The notes below the pieces were generated by a model. It worked only from the letters and a program-made list of their open reading frames with translations. It had not been told where the DNA came from and searched no databases. From Yoonia sp034652275 (GTDB lineage: Bacteria > Pseudomonadota > Alphaproteobacteria > Rhodobacterales > Rhodobacteraceae), in the NCBI RefSeq assembly GCF_034652275.1, contig NZ_JAXIWG010000001.1:496001-560000 (forward strand): a stretch of DNA of 64,000 nucleotides. Direction: 5' to 3'. The position numbers were made by a program, and so were the translations under genes. This document shows, piece by piece, positions 37,072-43,686 of the stretch; the first letter of the stretch is position 1; every line of letters starts with the position of its first letter.

Positions 37072-37085
37072 CGTTAGCGCTAACG
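37072..37085. promoter_or_regulatory. LacI-type operator before zwf (CceR-like candidate)
   Basis: CGTTAGCGCTAACG is a perfect 14-bp palindrome with a central GCGC, 25 bases upstream of the zwf start. It resembles LacI-family operators of the TGTTAGCGCTAACA form that I associate with the central-carbon regulator CceR of Rhodobacterales. A related site (TGATACCGCTAACA) precedes eno at 55556. Confidence 0.7.
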
Positions 37086-37188
37086 CCCGCTGGCTAAAGC
37101 ATCTTGGCTTGCCTGTCTACAGGCTTTGCCATCCGAAAGAGCGGCAGCACGCACACTGGCCGGGCGGCGGCTTTTTTTGACCGAGCGC

Positions 37189-37782
37189 TCACGCCTCGAG
37201 TTCGGCATCCCAGTAAAGATAATCAAGCCAGCTGTCGTGCAGGTGGTTGGGCGGAAACTTGCGTCCCACGTTGTGCAATTGCGACGGCGCGGGGCGGCGC
37301 GGCGGACGGCGCAGAGACATCCCGCTCTGGCGCAGGGATTTCGACCCTTTTTTCAGGTTGCAAGAACTGCAGGCCGCAACCACATTTTCCCAGCTTGTCA
37401 CACCACCCGCCGCACGCGGCACGACATGGTCAAAAGTCAGATCACCCTTGGCACCGCAATACTGGCAGGAAAACTCGTCCCGCAAGAACAGGTTGAACCG
37501 CGTGAACGCGACCTGCCGTTGCGGGGTGACATAATCCTTGAGAACAACGACCGACGGGATACGGATTTCGGTCGAGGGGCTGCGCACATATTCGTCATAT
37601 TCGCTGACAATCACCACACGGTCGAGCCATGCGGCCTTGATCGCCTCCTGCCACGGCCAGAGCGACAGCGGAAAGTAGGACAAGGGCCGGTAATCCGCGT
37701 TCAGCACCAAAGCGGGAAAGTGTTTCAACGACCCCGGGGCGCGCACGAAATCGGTCCGAAATTCTGTCTGCGTCATCGTCAT
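37189..37782 (-). CDS. HNH endonuclease-family protein
   Basis: The ATG at 37782 is preferred (GGGA three bases upstream); a GTG at 37791 and an ATG at 37776 are possible. The roughly 197-residue protein carries an HNH domain in its second half: the zinc-type pair CQYCG, the catalytic stretch LTFDHVVPRAAGGVTSWEN and CSSCNLKKG. The first half (ALVLNADYRPLSYFPLSLWPW) is conserved in a family common in alphaproteobacteria. Nuclease activity is expected from the motifs but the biological target is unknown. It borders the accessory island but is itself of normal composition. Confidence 0.88.
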   Translation of the reverse strand: MTMTQTEFRTDFVRAPGSLKHFPALVLNADYRPLSYFPLSLWPWQEAIKAAWLDRVVIVSEYDEYVRSPSTEIRIPSVVVLKDYVTPQRQVAFTRFNLFLRDEFSCQYCGAKGDLTFDHVVPRAAGGVTSWENVVAACSSCNLKKGSKSLRQSGMSLRRPPRRPAPSQLHNVGRKFPPNHLHDSWLDYLYWDAELEA

Positions 37783-37920
37783 CAATCCCACACCTTGCGT
37801 GCGGAGGCCATGCGTACTGGCGTTTCCGCAGCGCTGTCAGATTGACTATATCTCGCGTCAGATTTGTGACAAGCCCCACAATATGTGCCAAAGAAACGCA
37901 GGGGCGATGGTCCTACCGTC

Positions 37921-37942
37921 GGATGGGTGATTTCACCCATCC
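37921..37942. repeat. REP-like palindrome, upstream copy
   Basis: GGATGGGTGA-tt-TCACCCATCC is a perfect 10-bp stem with a 2-base centre, lying 28 bases before the RAYT start codon. The half CACCCATCC also occurs in the downstream palindrome at 38473. Short GC-rich palindromes flanking a RAYT gene are the usual substrates of that transposase family. Confidence 0.75.
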
Positions 37943-37970
37943 TTAACCAACACCCCGCCATACCGGCCGC

Positions 37971-38468
37971 ATGACCCACTGCCGCAGATACCGCTGGGAC
38001 GGCGGCACCTATTTCTTCACCGTGAACCTTGCCGACCGTAGCGCATCGCACCTGACCGATCATATCGACGCCTAGCGACAGGCCCTTGCCATGACCCGAG
38101 CAGAGCGGTTGATGCAGATCGATGCGATGGTAGTCCTACCCGATCACTTGCACGCCATCTGGACGCTCGCCGTGGATGATGCCGACTTTTCGACGCGGTG
38201 GCGCCTGATCAAATCGCGATTCTCGCGGGCTGTCGGGTTGAAACAGCCGCGCACTGCGTCACAGGTGGCCAAGAACGAACATGGCCTCTGGCAACGCTGT
38301 TTCTGGGAACATTGTATCTGGGATGACGCGGATTTTGCCGCCCATCTTGCCTATTGTTGAGGAAATCCGGTGAAACATGGTCTGGTGACGCGGGCCGTGG
38401 ATTGGCCCTATTCATCGTTGCATCGCGATATCAAAAGAGGGTTGGCTGGGGATGAGTGGACGGGTTAG
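37971..38468 (+). pseudogene. REP-associated tyrosine transposase (RAYT, Y1_Tnp), broken
   Basis: Reading from ATG 37971 gives RRYRWDGGTYFFTVNLADR, then TAG at 38073-38075. The same frame resumes with AMVVLPDHLHAIWTL, KSRFSRAVG and HGLWQRCFWEHCIWDDADF, meets TGA at 38358-38360, and continues with NPVKHGLV and DWPYSSLHRD to TAG 38466-38468. These are the ordered motifs of the Y1 transposase family. PDHLHAIW carries the HxH-type metal ligands, and the YxxxNPVKHGLV helix, where the catalytic Tyr lies, is interrupted by the second stop. With two nonsense codons the gene is inactive. REP-like palindromes lie on both sides. Confidence 0.9.
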
Positions 38469-38472
38469 GCAA

Positions 38473-38486
38473 GGGTGCAAGCACCC
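38473..38486. repeat. REP-like palindrome, downstream copy
   Basis: GGGTGC-aa-GCACCC is a perfect 6-bp stem five bases after the RAYT stop, followed by ATCCTACGC, echoing the CACCCATCC of the upstream palindrome. Together they make a REP pair bracketing the broken transposase. Confidence 0.7.
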
Positions 38487-38500
38487 ATCCTACGCTTGCT

Positions 38501-38629
38501 ATAAATGCGACGTGTTATGGTGGTGGTGATGCTGGTCACCAAGAAGCAGTTGCGATTGCTCTTGGTGCGATGGAAAGATGTCGGCACATTATACGTTATA
38601 ATACCGCAACCCCAAAGTATCCGAGATAG
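38501..38629 (+). pseudogene. C-terminal tail of a truncated gene, possibly a polymorphic toxin
   Basis: A frame open from the edge of the REP element reads NATCYGGGDAGHQEAVAIAL and then GAMERCRHII and ends RYNTATPKYPR at TAG 38627-38629. No start codon or 5' part remains. It stops two bases before the ATG of the immunity-like gene, the spacing expected of a toxin-immunity pair. I do not recognise the domain. The toxin reading rests on position, on the nearby RHS fragment and on the low-GC neighbour, not on a known motif. Non-coding sequence is the alternative. Confidence 0.4.
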
Positions 38630-38631
38630 CA

Positions 38632-39129
38632 ATGGAAGCAATTTATGAGCTACGGCAAAATATTTCGGAAACCAAAATCAAGGATGGTGCCTTTGATTTA
38701 CAGAGTTTGGATTGGAATCTTATAGGCTCAGAAGTTTTTCGTAATGCGGCGTTTTCTCTGGAGACTCTATCAGTGTCAGATTATCGGACGCTGATGCCCT
38801 TCATTCTGGGGGCAGCTTTTGACAGGGGCGAATTTGTTGCTGATAGCAGTTTTTTATGTGAATATCTTCTAAAACCATTCTACCAGTTTGCATATAGGCA
38901 TGGCGGTAAAGTATCGGTATTAGGCGAGAATAATGCAAAACATGAATTTGTTCCTGGTTGGGTTTCACCTGCATTAGCAGCTTTTTCAAATCTGGAGCTA
39001 AAACTTATTTTTAAGGCTATTTTAGAATGGGAAATGTCAAAAAGTTTTAGTGATACATGGTCAGATGAATTATTAAGCTTGAAGAGAATGGCACACATGG
39101 CCGTGTCTGGAAGTGAAGCCTCAGTTTAA
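38632..39129 (+). CDS. AT-rich hypothetical protein, possible immunity protein
   Basis: A 165-residue acidic, probably soluble protein of no family I can name. Its base composition is clearly more AT-rich than its neighbours, with codons such as TTA, ATA and AAT that are rare elsewhere in the window, pointing to horizontal transfer. Features are a central FRNAAFSLETLSVSDYRTLM and FILGAAFDRGEF segment and several Trp and Phe residues. It begins two bases after the truncated tail described at 38501 and is followed 46 bases later by an RHS-repeat fragment. This context suits an orphan immunity gene of an Rhs-type locus; the sequence itself does not prove it. Confidence 0.6.
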   Translation: MEAIYELRQNISETKIKDGAFDLQSLDWNLIGSEVFRNAAFSLETLSVSDYRTLMPFILGAAFDRGEFVADSSFLCEYLLKPFYQFAYRHGGKVSVLGENNAKHEFVPGWVSPALAAFSNLELKLIFKAILEWEMSKSFSDTWSDELLSLKRMAHMAVSGSEASV

Positions 39130-39175
39130 GTAGAAAAGCATGTTGCAAACGTGAAACGTAAGCCACCGCCCCTAG

Positions 39176-39439
39176 GGCACGGTCTACAGCTTTGGCTATG
39201 ACGGCGAAGCGCGGCGGACCTCGCTGACCTCGACCGCGGGGCGCAACACGACCTATGGCTATACCAACGGCCTGCTGGCGGCGCTCAGCCATGTGCAGTC
39301 CGGTGTGGCGCTGACCGCTATGGCTTATGGTTACGCCATTGACGGCCAACTGACCGCGATCACCGATAATCTCGATCCGGCGCGGTCGCTGGCGATCAGC
39401 TATGACGATCTGAACCGTCTGATCTGGAATAAACGATGA
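39176..39439 (+). pseudogene. RHS/YD-repeat protein fragment
   Basis: An open frame without a start codon, from after TAG 39173-39175 to TGA 39437-39439, encodes about 87 residues of YD repeat. It reads VYSFGYDGEARRTSLTSTAG, RNTTYGYTNGLLAALSHVQS, MAYGYAIDGQLTAITDNLDP and AISYDDLNRLIW. This is the repeat pattern of Rhs shells, which enclose C-terminal toxins. Both ends are missing, and GC content is normal, unlike the preceding gene. It is a remnant of a once larger Rhs gene or of a displaced Rhs tip. Confidence 0.85.
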
Positions 39440-39450
39440 CGTCCCATCGT

Positions 39451-39466
39451 CAGGTGACGTCACCTG
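39451..39466. repeat. Perfect 16-bp palindrome after the RHS fragment
   Basis: CAGGTGACGTCACCTG is a perfect self-complementary 16-mer located 11 bases after the end of the RHS fragment. It may mark a recombination or insertion boundary, or be an operator. Between it and the esterase stop (39629) I see no convincing gene, only a short frame on the minus strand of unclear meaning. Confidence 0.6.
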
Positions 39467-39628
39467 AATGCTCCTCCTCTGCTTCCTCCCGGATGGGGAA
39501 CACCCCGACCATGATCCGGCTACTGATAAGTTGCATCAGCACGCTGTCGTACTGATCCGCACAGGTCAGGTAGCGGGCAAGGCCATCATCGCCGTCGCGA
39601 TCTTACCGAAGGGTTCGCGCACCTGCGA

Positions 39629-40297
39629 TCACTCCATCCCCAATCTGTCACGCATGAACGCAAGCGCCACTTGCAGCCCGTCAGGGGCGATGCCATGGGC
39701 GGTGCCTTTCATCACATGGGCATAGACTTCGCTCCAGCCGGCCTGTTGCAGCGCCTCTGCCGCCATCGGCAGGGATTGTGGCGGCACGACATCATCCTGA
39801 TCGCCGTGGATCAAAAGGACGGGCGGACGGCACAGCGCCTCGTCGGCCAGCAGTTCCGGCAGCAAGAGCCGCCCCGAAAAAGCGACGATCCCCGCCACCG
39901 CATCCTCGCGACGGGGGGCGACGTGCAGCGCCATCATCGTGCCCTGGCTGAAGCCCAGCACGATCACCTGTTCGGGCAAAAGGTCCTCGTCCACCATCAC
40001 CCCGTCAAGGAAGGCATCCAGATCGTCGGCGGCGCGTTGCAATCCGGCCTGGCTTTCCTCCTCGCTCGACCCGTCGATCCAGGGGATCGGGAACCACTGG
40101 TAGCCCATCGGCGCACCGGCACAGCCTTCGGGCGCGTCGGGGGCCAGAAACAGCGTGTCGGGCATGTGGTCAGCCAAAGGATCGGCCAGCCCGATCAGGT
40201 CCGCGCCATTCGCGCCATAGCCATGCAGGAAGATGACGCAGGATTGCGTCTCGCCCGATTGCGGTTCGCGCCGCTGCGCCTGAAGTGCCCGTGTCAT
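39629..40297 (-). CDS. Alpha/beta-hydrolase, carboxylesterase/phospholipase family
   Basis: The start at ATG 40297 overlaps the glycosylase stop (ATGA), so a longer in-frame extension upstream is not used. The 222-residue enzyme has the oxyanion segment VIFLHGYGANGADLIGL, the nucleophile elbow VLGFSQGTMMAL (Ser), HGDQDDVVP (Asp) and MKGTAHGIAPDG (His). This is the small cytosolic esterase 2 (YpfH/EstB) group, acting on short-chain esters; the natural substrate is unknown. It is last in a tightly overlapping cbiD-cobK-glycosylase-esterase operon. Confidence 0.9.
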   Translation of the reverse strand: MTRALQAQRREPQSGETQSCVIFLHGYGANGADLIGLADPLADHMPDTLFLAPDAPEGCAGAPMGYQWFPIPWIDGSSEEESQAGLQRAADDLDAFLDGVMVDEDLLPEQVIVLGFSQGTMMALHVAPRREDAVAGIVAFSGRLLLPELLADEALCRPPVLLIHGDQDDVVPPQSLPMAAEALQQAGWSEVYAHVMKGTAHGIAPDGLQVALAFMRDRLGME

Positions 40298-40923
40298 CTG
40301 ATCCCTTCCCGTTCCTTGATGGTCGCGTAATAGGCCCACATGATCCGCGCCGCAACCGACCGCCACGGTGCCCAGGGTTCCGCCATGGCGCGCAGCGCCT
40401 TGTCGCGCGGGCGGTCGGGCAGATCGAAGATCACGCGCGCCGCCTCTTGCAGCGCCAGATCGCCGGGGGCGAAGACATCCGCGCGCCCGAGCGAGAACAT
40501 CGCATAGATTTCCGCCGTCCAGATACCGATGCCTGTCACCTGCGTCAGTTGCGCGATCACCGCGTCGGTGGGCAGATGGTGCAGCCCCGGACAATCCAGA
40601 TCGGCCAGCGCCAATGCCTTGGCATAGCGCGCTTTCTGCCCGCTCAGGCCAAGCGCGCGCAGATCGTCGGGGCTGGCGGTCGCAATGGCGGTTTGGTCAT
40701 CCATGCCTGCCGCCAAAAGCCGCCCCATGATCGCATTGGCCGAGGCCACGCTGACCTGCTGGCTGACGATGGCCCCCAAAAGGGCGGCGAAACCGTCAGG
40801 TTTCAGGCGCAGCGGCAAGGGGTGAAGTTCAGGAATGATCGCGCCAAAACGCGGCTCGATCCGCGCCAGATGGTCTGCGCCTTCAAGGATGCAGGCGTCC
40901 GACGTGATGACCCGCATGGTCAT
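40294..40923 (-). CDS. DNA-3-methyladenine glycosylase II (AlkA-like)
   Basis: The start at ATG 40923 shares ATGA with the cobK stop, which decides against a start 15 bases upstream. The 209-residue protein has the helix-hairpin-helix-GPD fold of AlkA/MAG glycosylases. Visible are FAALLGAIVSQQVSVASANA, GLSGQKARYAKALA and LTQVTGIGIWTAEIYAMFSLGRADVF with the catalytic Asp of the hairpin motif. It lacks AlkA's N-terminal domain, as do many short homologues. It excises alkylated purines. Its fixed position inside a cobalamin operon is unusual in function but reflects only cotranscription. Confidence 0.9.
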   Translation of the reverse strand: MTMRVITSDACILEGADHLARIEPRFGAIIPELHPLPLRLKPDGFAALLGAIVSQQVSVASANAIMGRLLAAGMDDQTAIATASPDDLRALGLSGQKARYAKALALADLDCPGLHHLPTDAVIAQLTQVTGIGIWTAEIYAMFSLGRADVFAPGDLALQEAARVIFDLPDRPRDKALRAMAEPWAPWRSVAARIMWAYYATIKEREGIR

Positions 40924-41642
40924 AGCCCCGCCACCCATGCCAAGGCATCCGCAACACTGGGGACCTGCCGCCAGTCTCCGACAGCGGGTCGCGCGACCAT
41001 CAGCACTGGAATGCCCAGTTCGCGCGCGGCGACCAGTTTGGTCGCACTCGCGTGCCCGCCTGCGTTTTTGACGACCAGCCAGTCGACACGCATACGCTGG
41101 AACAGCGCGATTTCATCCAGCACTGAAAACGGTGGACGACCGACCAGAAATTCGCCCCCTGCAAAGGGAAACGGCCCCTCGGGCGGATCGATCTGGCGGC
41201 AGATCACGCGCCGCCGCGTCAGGTTGGCGAAGCCGTCCAGCGTCTGGCGTCCGGTGCCAAGGAAAACCGTCGCCCCTTGCGGGATATGGGCGGCGGCCTC
41301 CTCCTCCCCGGCGATCTCTGTCCACAAATCCCCCGGCCCTGCCACCCAAGGCGGGCGCAAGAGCTGGCAGAACGGCAGACCCAGATCGGCGCAAACCGTG
41401 GCAGAGCGCCGTGTGATCCGTGCCGCAAAAGGATGGGTCGCATCCAGCACGGCATGGATGTGGCGTTGCGCCAGAAAATCGCGAAACCCCTGCTCGCCAC
41501 CGAAACCGCCGATATGTGTCGCGACCGGCAAAGGCGCCGGATCACGCGTGGCCCCCGCAAGCGAGGCAATGATATCCTGCCCCTGCAAGGCGGTGGCAAT
41601 CGCACGCGCCTCTGCCGTGCCTGCCAGTAGCAAAAGTGTCAT
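40920..41642 (-). CDS. cobK: Precorrin-6A reductase
   Basis: A 240-residue CobK/CbiJ that reduces the corrin macrocycle of precorrin-6A with NADPH. The family pattern is clear: LLLAGTAEARAIATAL at the start, VLDATHPFAARIT, VFLGTGRQTLDGF, GRPPFSVLDEIALF and the ending VKNAGGHASATKLVAARELG and VLMVARP. Its start shares ATGA with the cbiD stop and its stop shares ATGA with the glycosylase start. It acts directly after the C1-methylation step in cobalamin synthesis. Confidence 0.95.
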   Translation of the reverse strand: MTLLLLAGTAEARAIATALQGQDIIASLAGATRDPAPLPVATHIGGFGGEQGFRDFLAQRHIHAVLDATHPFAARITRRSATVCADLGLPFCQLLRPPWVAGPGDLWTEIAGEEEAAAHIPQGATVFLGTGRQTLDGFANLTRRRVICRQIDPPEGPFPFAGGEFLVGRPPFSVLDEIALFQRMRVDWLVVKNAGGHASATKLVAARELGIPVLMVARPAVGDWRQVPSVADALAWVAGL

Positions 41643-42682
41643 GCCCCCGCCCTCGCGAGCACCGCCCCCGCGCGGTCGATCACGACGATATCGAAGGTCA
41701 TGCCAGCAAACCGTGTGCTGACCTGCGCCAACGCCGCATCGGCCACCGCCTGCGCAAGCGGCGCACCTGCGATCTGATAAGCTTCAAGCGCGGTGTTGGC
41801 GGTGGCCAGTCGCGGATGATCCATCATCCGCGCAAGCCCCGCAAAATCGACCTGAGAGCGCGCCGAATGCAGGTCCATCGCGCCTTGGGCCAACTTGGTG
41901 ATCTTGCCGATCCCGCCCCCGATCGTGACGCGCGGCACCGGATGTTTCGCCAGATATTTCAGCATCCCGCCCGCAAAATCGCCCATATCCAGCATGGCGT
42001 GATCGGGCAGGCCATAAATTGCCTGCACCACGCGTTCGGACGTTGCCCCCGTGCAACCTGCGACATGAGTCAGCCCGCCCGCGCGCGCGACATCAATGCC
42101 GCGATGGATCGACGCAATCCAGGCCGCGCAGGAAAACGGCCGCACGATCCCCGTAGTGCCAAGGATCGACAGCCCCCCCGCGATCCCCAGACGGGGGTTC
42201 CATGTCTTGAGCGCGATCTCCGCCCCGCCCGGCACAGAGATTTCGATCACGATATCGGTGCTTTGCCCATAAAGCGCCGCCATCTCGCCCACGACATCCG
42301 TCATCATCTGGCGCGGCACGGGGTTGATCGCAGGCTCGCCCACGGCAATCGGCAGACCGGCCCGCGTGACCATGCCCACCCCGTCCCCCGCACGGAAAAC
42401 AACCCCGCCATCTGACGCACTGACCCGCACGACGATGAGCGCGCCATGGGTTACGTCGGGATCATCGCCTGCATCCTTGGTGATCCCGACACTGGCCCAG
42501 CCTTCGCCCGCCTCGGCCAAAGCCAGCGGAAATGTCGGCGTCTCGCCCTTGGGCAAGGTGATCGTCACATCGCGCGCAAACGCCCCACCCCACAGCCGGA
42601 CCAGCGCCGCCTTGGTCGCCGCCGTCGCACAGGCACCTGTGGTCCAGCCACGGCGCAATTCGGTCTGGGGTTTGCGTGTCAT
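41639..42682 (-). CDS. cbiD: Cobalt-precorrin-5B C1-methyltransferase-type protein CbiD
   Basis: The start at ATG 42682 (MTRKPQTELRRGWTTGACATA) is the conserved beginning; the frame extends upstream only by chance. The 347-residue protein has TTGACATAATKAAL, GDDPDVTHGALIVV, GVGMVTRAGLPIAVGEPAINP and the glycine-rich VTIGGGIGKITKLAQG. CbiD methylates C1 and extrudes C2 in the early-cobalt route. In organisms that otherwise use the oxygen-dependent route and lack CobF it may fill that step. It leads the coupled cbiD-cobK-glycosylase-esterase operon and is divergent from cobA. Confidence 0.95.
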   Translation of the reverse strand: MTRKPQTELRRGWTTGACATAATKAALVRLWGGAFARDVTITLPKGETPTFPLALAEAGEGWASVGITKDAGDDPDVTHGALIVVRVSASDGGVVFRAGDGVGMVTRAGLPIAVGEPAINPVPRQMMTDVVGEMAALYGQSTDIVIEISVPGGAEIALKTWNPRLGIAGGLSILGTTGIVRPFSCAAWIASIHRGIDVARAGGLTHVAGCTGATSERVVQAIYGLPDHAMLDMGDFAGGMLKYLAKHPVPRVTIGGGIGKITKLAQGAMDLHSARSQVDFAGLARMMDHPRLATANTALEAYQIAGAPLAQAVADAALAQVSTRFAGMTFDIVVIDRAGAVLARAGA

Positions 42683-42779
42683 CGCCGTGACGATAGGCAG
42701 GGCTGCGGATGACGGCAATCGGCAATCGCAGGTCGCAACACCGCTTTCCCTACCGCAAAAAGCGCGGCATAAGCGGGGG

Positions 42780-43631
42780 ATGGACAGCACGATCCCCCTT
42801 CCCGGCCATGACTGGCCCGTGATGCAGCCCGGCTGGGTCTGGCTCTGCGGGGCCGGTCCGGGCGATCCTGGGTTGCTTACCTTGCACGCGCTCAACGCGC
42901 TGCGGCAGGCCGATGTGGTCATCTATGACGCGCTGGTGCAGGAAGCCATCCTCGACTGGGCACCCCAGGCCGAACTGGTCTATGCCGGCAAGCGCGGCGG
43001 CAAACCTTCGGCCAAACAGCGCGACATCTCGCTGCGGCTCGTCGATCTGGCGCGCGCGGGCAAACGGGTGTTGCGGCTGAAAGGCGGCGATCCTTTCGTC
43101 TTCGGGCGCGGCGGTGAAGAGGCGCAGACACTGGTGCAACACGGCGTGCCGATCCGGATCATTCCGGGCATCAGTGCGGGCATCGGCGGGCTCGCCTATG
43201 CGGGCATCCCCGTCACGCACCGCGACGTGAACCAGTCGGTGACCTTTGTGACCGGCCACGACCAGTCCGGGAACACGCCCGGAAACCTCGATTGGACAAG
43301 CATATCAAAAGGGTCTCAGGTGATCGTGATCTATATGGGGATGAAACACATCGCCCAGATCGCAGGCCATCTGATCGCCGCAGGCCGCAGCCTGCACGAA
43401 CCCGTGGCCGTCGTCACCACGGCGACCACGCAGGACCAGCGCGTGCTCGAAACCACGCTTGGCACCATTGTCGATGACATCGCCGCCGCCAATCTGGAAC
43501 CGCCCGCCATCATCTGCGTCGGACAGTCAGTGCTGATGCGGCAGGTCCTCGACTGGCAGGGCATGGCGGCGGGCGAGCCACCGCGCAACCTCGACCCTCT
43601 GGGCCGGGGATGTGCCGCCGAATCGGCCTGA
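42780..43631 (+). CDS. cobA: Uroporphyrinogen-III C-methyltransferase
   Basis: A 283-residue SUMT that converts uroporphyrinogen III to precorrin-2, the branch to cobalamin and siroheme. Signatures are VWLCGAGPGDPGLLTLHAL near the N-terminus, VYAGKRGGKPSAKQ, VLRLKGGDPFVFGRGGEE and IIPGISAGIGGLAYAGIPVTHRD. The start at 42780 is preceded by AGCGGGGG placed very close, so the exact start is less certain than the product. It lacks the CysG oxidase/chelatase domain. Divergent from cbiD; cobB follows after an interspersed repeat. Confidence 0.95.
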   Translation: MDSTIPLPGHDWPVMQPGWVWLCGAGPGDPGLLTLHALNALRQADVVIYDALVQEAILDWAPQAELVYAGKRGGKPSAKQRDISLRLVDLARAGKRVLRLKGGDPFVFGRGGEEAQTLVQHGVPIRIIPGISAGIGGLAYAGIPVTHRDVNQSVTFVTGHDQSGNTPGNLDWTSISKGSQVIVIYMGMKHIAQIAGHLIAAGRSLHEPVAVVTTATTQDQRVLETTLGTIVDDIAAANLEPPAIICVGQSVLMRQVLDWQGMAAGEPPRNLDPLGRGCAAESA

Positions 43632-43638
43632 TGCCCCC

Positions 43639-43672
43639 CTTCTTTTTTCCAAAAATACTCCCGCCGGAGGCG
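43639..43672 (-). repeat. Interspersed intergenic repeat, complete copy
   Basis: Read on the minus strand this copy has the GCCTCCGGCGGGAGTATTTT head, then TGG, an A-run and GAAG. It is the most complete copy in the window and separates cobA from cobB, with the cobB ribosome binding site (GGAGGG) directly after it. Confidence 0.8.
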
Positions 43673-43686
43673 TCCCGGAGGGACTT

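Noticed and set aside
39468..39725. Open frames in both directions between the 16-bp palindrome and the esterase gene
   Set aside because: The plus frame runs over the end of the esterase gene and the minus frame is only about 50 codons with no start or known motif. They may be debris of the island but cannot be supported as genes.
42683..42779. Cobalamin riboswitch between cbiD and cobA
   Set aside because: The gap is only 97 bases and shows no B12-box-like sequence.
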